Shown piece by piece: positions 52,152 to 60,802 of a DNA stretch of 64,000 nt; within the stretch, counting starts at the first letter, position 1; each line of letters begins with the position of its first letter. The translations under genes were made by a program, and so were the position numbers. Source of the stretch: Rheinheimera hassiensis (GTDB taxonomy: Bacteria; Pseudomonadota; Gammaproteobacteria; Enterobacterales; Alteromonadaceae); NCBI RefSeq assembly GCF_022436675.1, contig NZ_JAKUJZ010000004.1, positions 434,001 to 498,000 of the forward strand. The letters run 5' to 3'. The notes under the pieces were generated by a model. It saw only the letters and a list, made by a program, of their open reading frames with translations, was not told the origin of the DNA and did no database searches.

Positions 52152-52170
52152 ATTCCATGCTTAATTTGAT

Positions 52171-52195
52171 AAGTGTAAAGCAATGCTTTACACTT
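52171..52195. promoter_or_regulatory. Palindromic operator upstream of higBA
   Basis: Perfect 11-base arms AAGTGTAAAGC and GCTTTACACTT around AAT, 23 bases before the higB start. HigA-type antitoxins bind such palindromes to repress their own operon, so this is the probable HigA site. Confidence 0.75.
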
Positions 52196-52217
52196 TCGTC
52201 GTTGATGAGGGAGCAGC

Positions 52218-52526
52218 ATGGCGATAAAGAACTTTAAGCACAAAGGTCTGAAAAAGCTTTTTCTGCATGGCGACCATAGCGGTGTGCAACCAAAGCACGC
52301 TGTAAAGCTTACGATAATTCTCGATGCCATCGCTGCATCACATCAACCAAGAGATTTGCCCGCACTGTTTCAGGCGAAATTTGCGGAAAAAGTTGGCTCA
52401 GGTACCGGTGTGTACTCAATTGAAGTTAACGGCAATTGGCGTGTGACGTTTGAACTGGAAGACGATGGTGCGGTGTTATTGGATTATCGCGATTATCATG
52501 GTAAGCAAATCCGCGCTCAGAAATAG
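52218..52526 (+). CDS. higB: HigB-type mRNA-interferase toxin
   Basis: 102-aa RelE/HigB-superfamily toxin: NFKHKGLKKLFLHGDHSGV at the N-terminus is the HigB signature, and VNGNWRVTFELEDDGAVLLDYRDYH near the C-terminus holds the conserved Arg and terminal His region. It cleaves mRNA on the ribosome during stress unless bound by HigA. The toxin precedes the antitoxin, as is normal for higBA. Confidence 0.92.
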   Translation: MAIKNFKHKGLKKLFLHGDHSGVQPKHAVKLTIILDAIAASHQPRDLPALFQAKFAEKVGSGTGVYSIEVNGNWRVTFELEDDGAVLLDYRDYHGKQIRAQK

Positions 52527-52560
52527 CGCATCTAATGCCGGTAACAATCTGGAGGATACT

Positions 52561-52860
52561 ATGGAAAAAATGACGCGTTGTCCCACGCATCCGGGGCTGA
52601 TTTTTCGTATTCAGATCCTGGAAGAACATGGCATTTCAGTGACCAAAGCTGCTAAAGCACTGGGCGTGTCCCGTACTACCATGAGTAATTTTTGCCATGG
52701 GCACATACCATGCTCAGCTGATTTAGCGCAGCGCATCGCGCTGGCGACAGACAGCAATGTGGGGTTATGGATTAATCTGCAGGCTAATTATGATGCCTGG
52801 CAGGCGGAGCATGGCGAGCAGCCGGTAGTTGAAAAATTGATACTGAACAGCGCTGCTTGA
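52561..52860 (+). CDS. higA: HigA-type antitoxin
   Basis: 99-aa protein with an XRE helix-turn-helix (ISVTKAAKALGVSRTTMSNF, residues ~24-43) and HigA's typical opening HPGLIFRIQILEEHG. Strong RBS GGAGG before the ATG. It lies 34 bases after higB and should neutralise it and repress the operon through the palindrome at 52171. Confidence 0.93.
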   Translation: MEKMTRCPTHPGLIFRIQILEEHGISVTKAAKALGVSRTTMSNFCHGHIPCSADLAQRIALATDSNVGLWINLQANYDAWQAEHGEQPVVEKLILNSAA

Positions 52861-52882
52861 ACGTTATGATTAGGCGGATGTC

Positions 52883-53233
52883 TTGAGCATACTAAAACAG
52901 CTGTTTCGTTGGCAAAAAGGGCGCCAGCAAAGCGGTTACGATAAAATGTTGCTGGCCGGCGCCTACTGGCCGCTAAAATTCGATTGTTACCTGCTGCGTT
53001 TTCCGCAAGGTTGCGAAGTGCCACCGCATAAAGATAGCGTAAGCAGCGGCAGGCATTACCGGCTGAACATCGTCCTTAAAAAGGCAAAAAAGGGCGGCGA
53101 CTTTATCTGCGCCACACCGATTTATCAGAATTCCCACATTAAATTTTTCCGCCCGGACTTATGCGAGCATGCAGTAAGCAAAGTAGAGCAGGGCAGCCGC
53201 TATTTGCTCAGTATTGGTTGGGTTAAACGCTAA
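52883..53233 (+). CDS. Small 2OG-Fe(II) oxygenase-like protein
   Basis: 116-aa double-stranded beta-helix protein. Iron ligands are plausible: PPHKD (H-x-D, near residue 49) and CEHAVSKVEQGSRYLLSIGW (distal His near 95, with the 2-oxoglutarate-binding Arg ten residues on). It is shorter than prolyl-hydroxylase-like relatives (~180 aa). TTG start, with AGGCGG upstream; an ATG six bases earlier is out of frame. Substrate unknown. Confidence 0.75.
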   Translation: MSILKQLFRWQKGRQQSGYDKMLLAGAYWPLKFDCYLLRFPQGCEVPPHKDSVSSGRHYRLNIVLKKAKKGGDFICATPIYQNSHIKFFRPDLCEHAVSKVEQGSRYLLSIGWVKR

Positions 53234-53236
53234 ATT

Positions 53237-53261
53237 AAAAAGGCCGCAGAGCGGCCTTTTT
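53237..53261. terminator. Bidirectional terminator between the oxygenase-like gene and purH
   Basis: AAAAAGGCCGC-AGA-GCGGCCTTTTT: a perfect 11-base stem with T-runs on both strands, serving both convergent genes. Confidence 0.9.
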
Positions 53262-53291
53262 ATCAGTAAAGCAGGTGCTTAATGGCGGCTT

Positions 53292-54878
53292 TTAATGACG
53301 GAAGTGTCTTACGCCGGTAAATACCATGGCCATGCCGTGCTCGTCTGCTGCGGCGATTACTTCAGCGTCGCGCATTGAACCGCCCGGCTGAATTACGGCG
53401 GTAATACCGGCTGCGGCTGCAGCGTCGATACCATCGCGAAACGGGAAGAAGGCGTCGGAGGCCATTACTGAACCTTTTACTTCCAGCTTCTCGTCGGCAG
53501 CCTTGATACCGGCGATTTTGGCGCTGTAAACGCGGCTCATTTGGCCTGCGCCGACACCAATAGTCATGCTGTCTTTTACGTACACAATGGCGTTGGATTT
53601 AACAAACTTGGCCACTTTCCAGCAGAACAGTAAGTCTTTTAACTCTTGTTCGGTGGGTTGGCGCTTGGTGACTACTTTTAAATCATCAGCAGTAACTTTG
53701 GCCTGGTCGCGGTCTTGCAGCAACATGCCGCCGTTTACTTGTTTAACATCCAGCGCGGTAGCGGTAGCGCTAAACTCGCCACATACCAGCAGGCGTACGT
53801 TAGGCTTGCTGCCAACCACTGCGATAGCAGCATCGGTAGCTGAAGGCGCAATAATCACTTCAACAAACTGACGGCTGACAATTTCTTTTGCCGTGGTTTC
53901 ATCCAACTCGCGGTTAAAGGCAATAATGCCGCCGAAAGCTGAGGTTGGGTCGGTTTGGTAGGCACGGTTATAGGCCGCCAGGATAGACTCACCAATAGCC
54001 ACACCGCAAGGGTTAGCGTGTTTAACGATAACACAGGCCGGTTCGCTGAATTCTTTTACGCATTCCAGTGCGGCATCGGTATCGGCGATATTGTTGTACG
54101 ATAATGCCTTGCCCTGCAGCTGTGTGGCGGTAGACACCGAAGCTTCGGTGGCGCCGTCCTGCACATAAAAGGCGGCACTTTGGTGGCTGTTTTCGCCGTA
54201 GCGTAAGTCTTGTTTTTTGACGAACTGGCTATTAAAAGTGCGCGGGAACTTAGTAGCCGGTTCGCCCGGGGTATCATAGGCCGGTAACATGGCGCCAAAG
54301 TAATTGGCTATCATGCCATCGTACTGTGCGGTGTGTTCAAAGGCACTGATGGCCAGGCTAAAGCGGGTGGCGTGGGTAGTCGCGCCGCCGTTGGCCTGCA
54401 TTTCTGCCAGTACGCTGTCGTAGTCTTTCGCATTAACAACAATAGTCACATCTTTGTGGTTTTTCGCTGCCGCGCGCACCATAGTCGGGCCGCCGATGTC
54501 GATATTTTCAACCGCATCTTCCAGCGTACAGCCGGGCTTGGCAACGGTGCTGGCAAACGGATACAGGTTTACTACCACTAAGTCGATAGGGCCAATATTG
54601 TTGGCCGCCATTACGCTTTCATCCACGCCGCGACGGGCTAAAATACCGCCGTGAATTTTCGGATGCAGGGTTTTTACCCGGCCGTCCATAATTTCCGGGT
54701 GGCCGGTATAGTCAGATACTTCTGTAACCTTAATGCCTTGTTCGGCCAAAAGTTTAGCAGTACCGCCGGTAGAGAGTATGTCTACCTGTTGCGCGGCCAG
54801 CGCGCGGGCAAACTCTACAATACCGGTTTTGTCTGACACACTCAGCAGTGCGCGGCGGATGGGTCTTAATGTCGTCAT
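53292..54878 (-). CDS. purH: Bifunctional AICAR formyltransferase/IMP cyclohydrolase
   Basis: 528-aa enzyme for the last two steps of IMP synthesis. The N-terminal cyclohydrolase domain starts [12 protein letters not shown] and holds STGGTAKLL and ILARRGVD. The C-terminal transformylase domain has [11 protein letters not shown] and [12 protein letters not shown]. Start at ATG 54878; the frame is open 16 codons further without fitting the family. In E. coli purH and purD are adjacent, but here purD lies 4.6 kb away beyond fis-dusB, prkB and a nuclease gene. Confidence 0.96.
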   Translation of the reverse strand: MTTLRPIRRALLSVSDKTGIVEFARALAAQQVDILSTGGTAKLLAEQGIKVTEVSDYTGHPEIMDGRVKTLHPKIHGGILARRGVDESVMAANNIGPIDLVVVNLYPFASTVAKPGCTLEDAVENIDIGGPTMVRAAAKNHKDVTIVVNAKDYDSVLAEMQANGGATTHATRFSLAISAFEHTAQYDGMIANYFGAMLPAYDTPGEPATKFPRTFNSQFVKKQDLRYGENSHQSAAFYVQDGATEASVSTATQLQGKALSYNNIADTDAALECVKEFSEPACVIVKHANPCGVAIGESILAAYNRAYQTDPTSAFGGIIAFNRELDETTAKEIVSRQFVEVIIAPSATDAAIAVVGSKPNVRLLVCGEFSATATALDVKQVNGGMLLQDRDQAKVTADDLKVVTKRQPTEQELKDLLFCWKVAKFVKSNAIVYVKDSMTIGVGAGQMSRVYSAKIAGIKAADEKLEVKGSVMASDAFFPFRDGIDAAAAAGITAVIQPGGSMRDAEVIAAADEHGMAMVFTGVRHFRH

Positions 54879-54927
54879 GCTTAGACTCTCTTGTAGCTTG
54901 CAGAAATCAGATTTTAACCTAACCAAT

Positions 54928-54949
54928 AAAAAAGCACCCGAAGGTGCTT
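54928..54949 (-). terminator. Terminator downstream of fis
   Basis: On the minus strand AAGCACC-TTCG-GGTGCTT is followed by a T-rich tail. The UUCG tetraloop and T-run make a textbook hairpin ending the dusB-fis transcript. Confidence 0.88.
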
Positions 54950-54978
54950 AGTGGCGGGGCGCTGGCCCCGCAGTGGCA

Positions 54979-55269
54979 TTAACTCATGCCGTACTGTTTC
55001 AGCTTCTTACGCAGCGTGCCGCGGTTGATGCCCATCAGGTTGGCTGCGCGGGTTTGGTTGCCGCGGGTATATTTCATCACTTCTTCCAGTAACGGACGCT
55101 CTAATTCAGATAATACCAGTTCATACAAGTCGTTAACGTCCTGACCGTTTAATTGCTGCAGGTAGTTAGCCACGGCTTTTTGCGCGGCGTTACTTAAAGC
55201 TTGTGGCTTTTCCTGCGTTTGTACGTGGGCGTTAGTAATAAATGGCGAAGTAACGTTCGAATTAAACAT
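54979..55269 (-). CDS. fis: Nucleoid protein Fis
   Basis: 96-aa DNA-bending protein. The C-terminal helix-turn-helix ([24 protein letters not shown]) and the helical dimerisation part ([21 protein letters not shown]) match E. coli Fis almost residue for residue. It activates rRNA promoters and organises the nucleoid. It follows dusB by 17 bases, the conserved dusB-fis operon. Confidence 0.97.
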   Translation of the reverse strand: MFNSNVTSPFITNAHVQTQEKPQALSNAAQKAVANYLQQLNGQDVNDLYELVLSELERPLLEEVMKYTRGNQTRAANLMGINRGTLRKKLKQYGMS

Positions 55270-55286
55270 TGCTTTTCTCTTTTACG

Positions 55287-56258
55287 TTAGGTTGCTGCTA
55301 GTTGATGAAAATAGTCATTTAAGGTGTCAAGCTGCTGCTTAGCACACTCAATACCATTGAATTCACTACGAAACTGTCCGAGCGTGTCATGCTCGGCTAA
55401 ATACCAGCCCACATGTTTGCGGGCAATACGGGAACCGGCCAGCTCACCATAAAGTTGGTGTAAACCCTGCACATGTTCCAGCATGATCTGACGTACCTCG
55501 GCGATGCCGGGGGGCGCCAGTTTGTCGCCAGTGGCCAGGTAATGCACCACTTCGCGGAAAATCCATGGCCTTCCTTGTGCCGCGCGGCCAATCATAATGG
55601 CGTCGGCGCCGGTGTAGTCCAGCACATGGCGCGCTTTTTCCGCTCCGGTAATATCGCCGTTGGCAATTACCGGGATAGATACACTTTGTTTAATGGCGCG
55701 GATGGTGTCATATTCCGCTTCACCTTTGTACATACAGGCGCGTGTCCTGCCATGTACTGCCAACGCCTGTATGCCATTATCTTGCGCAATACGGGCGATC
55801 TGGATACCGTTTCTGTGCTCTGGATCCCAGCCGGTGCGTATTTTTAAGGTAACCGGCACCTTAACTGCATCGACCACAGCACGTACAATTTGTTCCACTA
55901 ACTCCGGATACTGCAGTAGTGCAGAACCCGCCAGTTTCTTGTTCACTTTTTTCGCCGGACAACCCATGTTGATGTCGATAATATCGGCACCTATATCAAC
56001 ATTGTATTGCGCGGCCTCAGCCATTTGCTGTGGATCCGCGCCGGCAATTTGTACCGAGCGGATACCTGATTCCTGGCGGTGGCCCATGCGATTTTGTGAT
56101 TTTTCGCTTTGCCATACCAACGGGTTGCTCGACAGCATTTCCGACACAGCTAAAGCTGCACCAAAACGCCGGCAGAGCTCACGAAAAGTGTGATCGGTTA
56201 CTCCGGCCATCGGAGCACAAATTACCTTGTTCGCTAATTGATATGGACCTATGCGCAC
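55287..56258 (-). CDS. dusB: tRNA-dihydrouridine synthase B
   Basis: 323-aa FMN enzyme that reduces U17 of tRNA. Seen: VICAPMAGVTDHTFR near residue 16, DINMGCPAKKVNKKLAGSALL with the catalytic Cys, and MIGRAAQGRPWIF near 240. GTG at 56258 (VRIGPYQLANK) matches the family start and length; the frame is open 21 codons further to 56321. First gene of the dusB-fis operon. Confidence 0.95.
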   Translation of the reverse strand: MRIGPYQLANKVICAPMAGVTDHTFRELCRRFGAALAVSEMLSSNPLVWQSEKSQNRMGHRQESGIRSVQIAGADPQQMAEAAQYNVDIGADIIDINMGCPAKKVNKKLAGSALLQYPELVEQIVRAVVDAVKVPVTLKIRTGWDPEHRNGIQIARIAQDNGIQALAVHGRTRACMYKGEAEYDTIRAIKQSVSIPVIANGDITGAEKARHVLDYTGADAIMIGRAAQGRPWIFREVVHYLATGDKLAPPGIAEVRQIMLEHVQGLHQLYGELAGSRIARKHVGWYLAEHDTLGQFRSEFNGIECAKQQLDTLNDYFHQLAAT

Positions 56259-56406
56259 CACTGAATCCAAGGCTCTACCCGTAAGGGGCGCTAAGTTTAC
56301 GGATTTTTTCCGGCAAAGCAAAGGCTATTATTTAAACAAAAGTGTAAATTTACCGGCCTTTGCGGTCTTGACATTCGCTAAACGGCTGAAAATTGGTGTT
56401 TTGTAA

Positions 56407-56498
56407 AGCTGAGACAACAGTAGTATGCGGGGTGGCGAAAATGAAAATTGTAACGCTGTTGGTTTTATCACCAGCCGGGCAGAGCTGAAACAACAGTG
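56407..56498. repeat. Pair of imperfect 15-bp direct repeats
   Basis: AGCTGAGACAACAGT (about 56408) and AGCTGAAACAACAGT (about 56483) differ at one base and are about 75 bases apart, next to the inverted-repeat element. They may belong to the same mobile repeat or bind a regulator. Confidence 0.45.
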
Positions 56499-56508
56499 AG
56501 ACAGGACG

Positions 56509-56603
56509 AACCGCTTTACCCTAAACCAACCGTTGAAGGCATGGATGCCTGAGTCGAGCCTACAAGGATGTATTCACGGCGTGTTGGTGTGGGTAAAACG
56601 GTT
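56509..56603. repeat. Intergenic repeat element with terminal inverted repeats
   Basis: AACCGCTTTACCC (56509-56521) and GGGTAAAACGGTT (56591-56603) are inverted repeats with one mismatch. They enclose a segment containing AGGCATGGATGCCT (56537-56550), near-palindromic. The layout is that of REP/MITE-like dispersed repeats, but only one copy is visible. It lies in the 367-base gap between prkB and dusB (56259-56625), whose other content is the dusB promoter region. Confidence 0.5.
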
Positions 56604-56625
56604 TGGCCAAATTAAGTAACGCAGA

Positions 56626-57522
56626 TCAGGTTCCCAGCCAGTCTACCTGGCCTCGTGCCTGGCGCCGCTTAATCATCAGCTCTTCAATCAGCGGCGTTAA
56701 AATCAGCTCCATTGCCAGACCCATTTTACCGCCCGGTACCACCAGTGTATTTACCCGTGACATAAAAGAGCCGTTGATCATTTGCAGGTAGTAGGGGAAA
56801 TCAACGTGCTTAATACCGCGAAAGCGGATCACCACAAAGCTTTCATCCAGTGACGGTATATCTTTAGCGCTAAACGGGTTAGAGGTATCTACGGTAGGTA
56901 CGCGCTGAAAGTTAATATGGGTGCGCGAAAATTGCGGCGTGATATGGTTAATGTAATCATCCATGCTGCGCACTATGCTGGCTTGTACTGCCTCACGGCT
57001 ATGCCCGCGTTCTGAGGTGTCGCGGATAATTTTTTGGATCCACTCTAAGTTAACTATCGGCACCATGCCGATCAGTAAATCAACATGCTGGGCAACATTA
57101 TGTTGCTCGGTCACGGCACCGCCATGCAGGCCTTCGTAAAATAATAAATCGGTATTGGCGCGTAAATCCTGCCAGGGGGTGAAAGTACCGGGTAACTGGT
57201 TATAAGGTACAGCCTCATCAAAAGTATGCAAATAATGGCGTATTTTACCGCAGCCGGTTTCGCCATAGCTGGAAAAAAAGTTTTCCAGCGCGCCAAAATC
57301 GTTGGCTTCAGGGCCAAAGTAGCTAATGTACTTACCTGCTTCTTTGGCTTTACGGATCTCTACTTCCATTTCCGGCCGGCTAAAACGGTGAAAGCTGTCA
57401 CCCTCAACAAAGGCTGCATCTATATCCAGCGTACGGAAAATATGCTGAAAGGCGGTAGAGGTAGTGCTGGTGCCGGCGCCGGAGGAACCGGTAATAGCAA
57501 TAATGGGGTTTTTATGTGACAT
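56626..57522 (-). CDS. prkB: Phosphoribulokinase-like protein PrkB
   Basis: 298-aa P-loop kinase. The nucleotide-binding loop is GSSGAGTST near residue 12, followed by EGDSFHRFSRPEME. LFYEGLHGGAVTEQHNVAQHVDLL and RDTSERGHSREAV match E. coli PrkB (YheT-PrkB region). No RuBisCO or other Calvin genes are present, so it does not imply CO2 fixation; its cellular substrate is unsettled. Confidence 0.93.
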   Translation of the reverse strand: MSHKNPIIAITGSSGAGTSTTSTAFQHIFRTLDIDAAFVEGDSFHRFSRPEMEVEIRKAKEAGKYISYFGPEANDFGALENFFSSYGETGCGKIRHYLHTFDEAVPYNQLPGTFTPWQDLRANTDLLFYEGLHGGAVTEQHNVAQHVDLLIGMVPIVNLEWIQKIIRDTSERGHSREAVQASIVRSMDDYINHITPQFSRTHINFQRVPTVDTSNPFSAKDIPSLDESFVVIRFRGIKHVDFPYYLQMINGSFMSRVNTLVVPGGKMGLAMELILTPLIEELMIKRRQARGQVDWLGT

Positions 57523-57605
57523 AGGCGCGGCCCGCTAAGTTAACTGAACGTCACCTTAAAGCATCCCGTTAAGCTGGTGCAACTGTTTATTACTGTGTTA
57601 AGTAT

Positions 57606-57647
57606 ACAACCACTGCTAAGTTACTGAATTAACTCAGCAGTGGTTGT
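57606..57647. terminator. Hairpin between the ExeM-like nuclease and prkB genes
   Basis: ACAACCACTGCT pairs perfectly with AGCAGTGGTTGT around an 18-base loop that itself holds AAGTT/AACT. It follows the nuclease stop. The T-run is weak, so termination is likely but not certain. Confidence 0.55.
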
Positions 57648-57656
57648 CGGTGGCGC

Positions 57657-59459
57657 TCAGAACTGAAAGGTGGCGATTAGCGGATCATGATCAGACGAGC
57701 GGTATGGCGTGGGTGCATAAAGCAACTGCTGCAGGTTGTCGCTTTTAAATTCCACGTTGTAATCCAGCAATACCGGCTCATCGGCGTTAATGGCCCAGTG
57801 CTGCATAACGGCCAGTTTTTTTGCCAGTGCCGGGCTGGCCAACGCATGATCAAGTGAACCGGTGCGACCGCGATAGACATAAGAATACTGCGTGCCTGTT
57901 GCAGCTTTGAGGTATGCCCAGCCTTGCTGCTCCAGCATCCGTACCGGATCTTCCATCCGGTATGCGTTTAAATCGCCCAGAATAATCTGGTGGTTGGTTT
58001 TTACCCCGGTAGGTTGCGTAGCTAGCCAGTCGCTAAGTGCACGGGCAGATGTTGTGCGCAACGCATTCCAGCAAGCCTGGCCATCATGCTGATCGGCATC
58101 TTTGGAGGTGGCGTCTTTCGGGCAACTACCTTTGGATTTAAAGTGGTTGATACTGACAGTAACCAGCTCATTTGACGTTAAATGGCGGAAACTTTGTGCC
58201 AGTGGCGGCCGGCTGCCCCAGTCGAAAGGTTTATTCAGCAGCATGGCAGCTTTACCTTCAACACTAACGGCAGAGGGACGGTACAGCAAAGCAACTTTAA
58301 TGGCATCAGAGCCAGGCTGCTGTTTAGTAATAATAAAGCGGTAAGGTTTACTGGCCACTTTATTAAGTGCAGCTGTCAGGCTGGCTAAAGCGCCTTTTTG
58401 GTTGTAACCGTTATTCTCTACTTCCAGCAGGCCAATGATGTCAGCGTCCAGCGCTGCCAGTGCGGTTATCAGTTTTGCCTGTTGCCGCTCCAGCTCTGCT
58501 GCGGTACTGGCACCGCGCCGGGTCGGAAATGCCTGCTGCTCTGTAGCGCCGTTAAAGTAATTAAGCACATTAAAGCTGGCTATGCGCAGAGCTTTAGCTG
58601 GCTTAGGCTCGGGTTTTGCCGGGCGTGGGTTTTGTACTTTAAACTGCGGCATTTTTGTTGGCAGCAGCCGGTAGCCACGCTCGTCTTGCAGCAACACGCC
58701 CTCAACACCACTCAGGCTATCGCCAATACGTAAGGTATTGTCTGCCGTTAAACCGCCTGCTGGGAATAACAGCGGATCCGGGTTTTGCTGATACAGGCCA
58801 TCGTCCAGTACCAGCATATGCCGCTCTTGCTGAGCAGTAGTCAGGGCGATAGCGTCTTTGCCTGGCAGCATTACTTCAGTTGCTGTCATCAGGCGTTTAT
58901 CAGCCAGTGTTATTTCACCGTAGCGGCCCAGGCTGTAGGTGTCGTTAACGGTAAGCGGCTGGTTAAATTGCAATAGTTCACCTTCCAGTAGCTCCCAGCT
59001 TTGCTGCGATGTTAGTGGCAACTGCAGCGTTACCGGCTGCACTTTGGTAGCCTCACCACAAAGCCTGATGTCGGTGATCTGGACCAGGCTGGTTAACTGG
59101 TTAACTTCTGCCACAGTGCCGGTTATTTGTAGCGGCTGGCCTGGCCGATAGGTTGCGGCGGCGGCTTTATCGGCAATAAACAGGCTACCAGAGGCGGCGG
59201 TATCCCCCCGCTCAGCGGCCCGCAGCACAATGCCGGCAGCTTTGCTATTGGGGTACACCACAGCAGTAACGACGCCACGGGTAGTTAACTGCTGGCCAAC
59301 CAGGGGGCTGCTGTCAGCAGTGCCCTGAATATGGTGAATTGACGTAAACTGCGATGCACAGGCTGTAATAGCTGGGGTGTTTGGCAGGGCGGCACTGATA
59401 GGCAGGGCGGTATTTAGCAGTACCGCGCCTGACAGAAAAAACGCTTTAACTTTCATCAC
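57657..59459 (-). CDS. ExeM/NucH-family extracellular endonuclease
   Basis: 600-aa secreted nuclease. Signal peptide of ~22 residues (VKAFFLSGAVLLNTALPISA), an OB-like YhcR-type domain (~35-165), and an endonuclease/exonuclease/phosphatase domain from ~290: RIASFNVLNYFNG, DIIGLLEVENNG (metal Glu), ILGDLNAYR, SSDHDPLIATF. Family members degrade extracellular DNA and loosen biofilms. At 600 aa it is shorter than ExeM with lamin-tail and GlyGly-CTERM domains, both absent. Its start overlaps the purD stop by one base. Confidence 0.9.
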   Translation of the reverse strand: MMKVKAFFLSGAVLLNTALPISAALPNTPAITACASQFTSIHHIQGTADSSPLVGQQLTTRGVVTAVVYPNSKAAGIVLRAAERGDTAASGSLFIADKAAAATYRPGQPLQITGTVAEVNQLTSLVQITDIRLCGEATKVQPVTLQLPLTSQQSWELLEGELLQFNQPLTVNDTYSLGRYGEITLADKRLMTATEVMLPGKDAIALTTAQQERHMLVLDDGLYQQNPDPLLFPAGGLTADNTLRIGDSLSGVEGVLLQDERGYRLLPTKMPQFKVQNPRPAKPEPKPAKALRIASFNVLNYFNGATEQQAFPTRRGASTAAELERQQAKLITALAALDADIIGLLEVENNGYNQKGALASLTAALNKVASKPYRFIITKQQPGSDAIKVALLYRPSAVSVEGKAAMLLNKPFDWGSRPPLAQSFRHLTSNELVTVSINHFKSKGSCPKDATSKDADQHDGQACWNALRTTSARALSDWLATQPTGVKTNHQIILGDLNAYRMEDPVRMLEQQGWAYLKAATGTQYSYVYRGRTGSLDHALASPALAKKLAVMQHWAINADEPVLLDYNVEFKSDNLQQLLYAPTPYRSSDHDPLIATFQF

Positions 59460-60745
59460 TACTTTTGCTCACGGGCAATGGCGCGGTAACCTATATCGGT
59501 GCGGCAGAACATGCCATCCCAGCTGATTTTATCTGCCAGCTGATATGCCGCCTGTTGCGCCGCCGTAACATTGGCGCCTAAAGCTGTGGCACACAGTACA
59601 CGGCCACCGTTGGTTACTACGTGAGTATCTTTTAGCTCAGTTCCGGCATGAAATACCTTGGCGGTGCTGCTGTCTGCGCCATCTAAACCACTAATCACTT
59701 TGCCTTTGGCATAAGTATCGGGGTAGCCGCCGGCTGCCAGTACTACGCCTACTGCGGCTTGCTGGCTAAACTGAATGTGTTTACCGGCTAATGCCGTTCG
59801 GGTAGCAGCTAAACACAGCTCAACTAAGTCGGATTCCAGCCGCAGCATAATCGGCTGGGTTTCCGGATCGCCAAAGCGGCAATTAAATTCCAGCACTTTG
59901 GCACTGCCGTCCTCAGCTATCATCAAACCGGCATATAAAAAGCCGGTAAATACCGTACCTTCTGCCGCCATACCGTTTACAGTGGGGTAAATCACGTTTT
60001 GCATTACCCAGTCGTGTACGGCAGGTGTTACCACCGGAGCTGGCGAATAGGCGCCCATGCCGCCGGTATTCGGGCCTTTGTCGGCGTTATCACGCGCTTT
60101 ATGGTCTTGCGATGAAGCAAATGGCAGTGCTGTAGTGCCATCAACCATCACAATAAACGAGGCTTCTTCGCCGATTAAAAACTCTTCTACCACAACACGG
60201 CTGCCGGCATCGCCAAATTTGTTGCCGGATAACATATCGTCAATCGCTGCGGCGGCTTCATCCTGCGTTTGCGCGATAATCACGCCTTTACCGGCGGCTA
60301 AACCGTCGGCTTTAATCACTACCGGCGTGCCCAACTTTTGCGCAAAGGCTTTAGCCGGCGCCGTTTCGGTAAAGTTTTGGTAAGCCGCAGTGGGAATGTT
60401 GTGGCGGGCTAAAAAGTCCTTGGCAAAAGCTTTAGAACTTTCCAGTTGTGCGGCGGCTTTGGTTGGGCCAAAAATAGCTAACCCGGCAGCGCGAAAGGCG
60501 TCAACCACACCTTTCGCCAGCGGTGCTTCCGGGCCAACAATGGTAAGCTCAATGTTTTCTTGTTGGGCAAAGGCCAGCAGGGCTGGCACATCATCTGCCG
60601 CTATCGCAACATTACTAAGATTGCTTTCGCGGGCGGTGCCGGCGTTACCAGGCGCAACAAATACCTTGCTTGCCAAAGGTGACTGCGCTGCTTTCCAGGC
60701 CAGTGCATGCTCGCGGCCACCGCCGCCAATTACCAATACTTTCAT
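59459..60745 (-). CDS. purD: Phosphoribosylamine--glycine ligase
   Basis: 428-aa ATP-grasp enzyme, second step of purine synthesis. Seen: VLVIGGGGREHALAWK at the N-terminus, VVIKADGLAAGKGVIIA near 145, GPNTGGMGAYSPAPVV near 225, and FNCRFGDPETQPIM near 290. Length and motifs are standard. It is transcribed with the nuclease gene downstream. Confidence 0.97.
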   Translation of the reverse strand: MKVLVIGGGGREHALAWKAAQSPLASKVFVAPGNAGTARESNLSNVAIAADDVPALLAFAQQENIELTIVGPEAPLAKGVVDAFRAAGLAIFGPTKAAAQLESSKAFAKDFLARHNIPTAAYQNFTETAPAKAFAQKLGTPVVIKADGLAAGKGVIIAQTQDEAAAAIDDMLSGNKFGDAGSRVVVEEFLIGEEASFIVMVDGTTALPFASSQDHKARDNADKGPNTGGMGAYSPAPVVTPAVHDWVMQNVIYPTVNGMAAEGTVFTGFLYAGLMIAEDGSAKVLEFNCRFGDPETQPIMLRLESDLVELCLAATRTALAGKHIQFSQQAAVGVVLAAGGYPDTYAKGKVISGLDGADSSTAKVFHAGTELKDTHVVTNGGRVLCATALGANVTAAQQAAYQLADKISWDGMFCRTDIGYRAIAREQK

Positions 60746-60802
60746 TTAGCTTTCCGTTAGTTGTTCAAAAAAAGTGTGCAATAAAGGTTATTCAATACCC
60801 GC

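Noticed and set aside
56626..57522. Phosphoribulokinase as a sign of a Calvin cycle
   Set aside because: The protein matches the PrkB family of heterotrophs and no RuBisCO or other Calvin genes are nearby.
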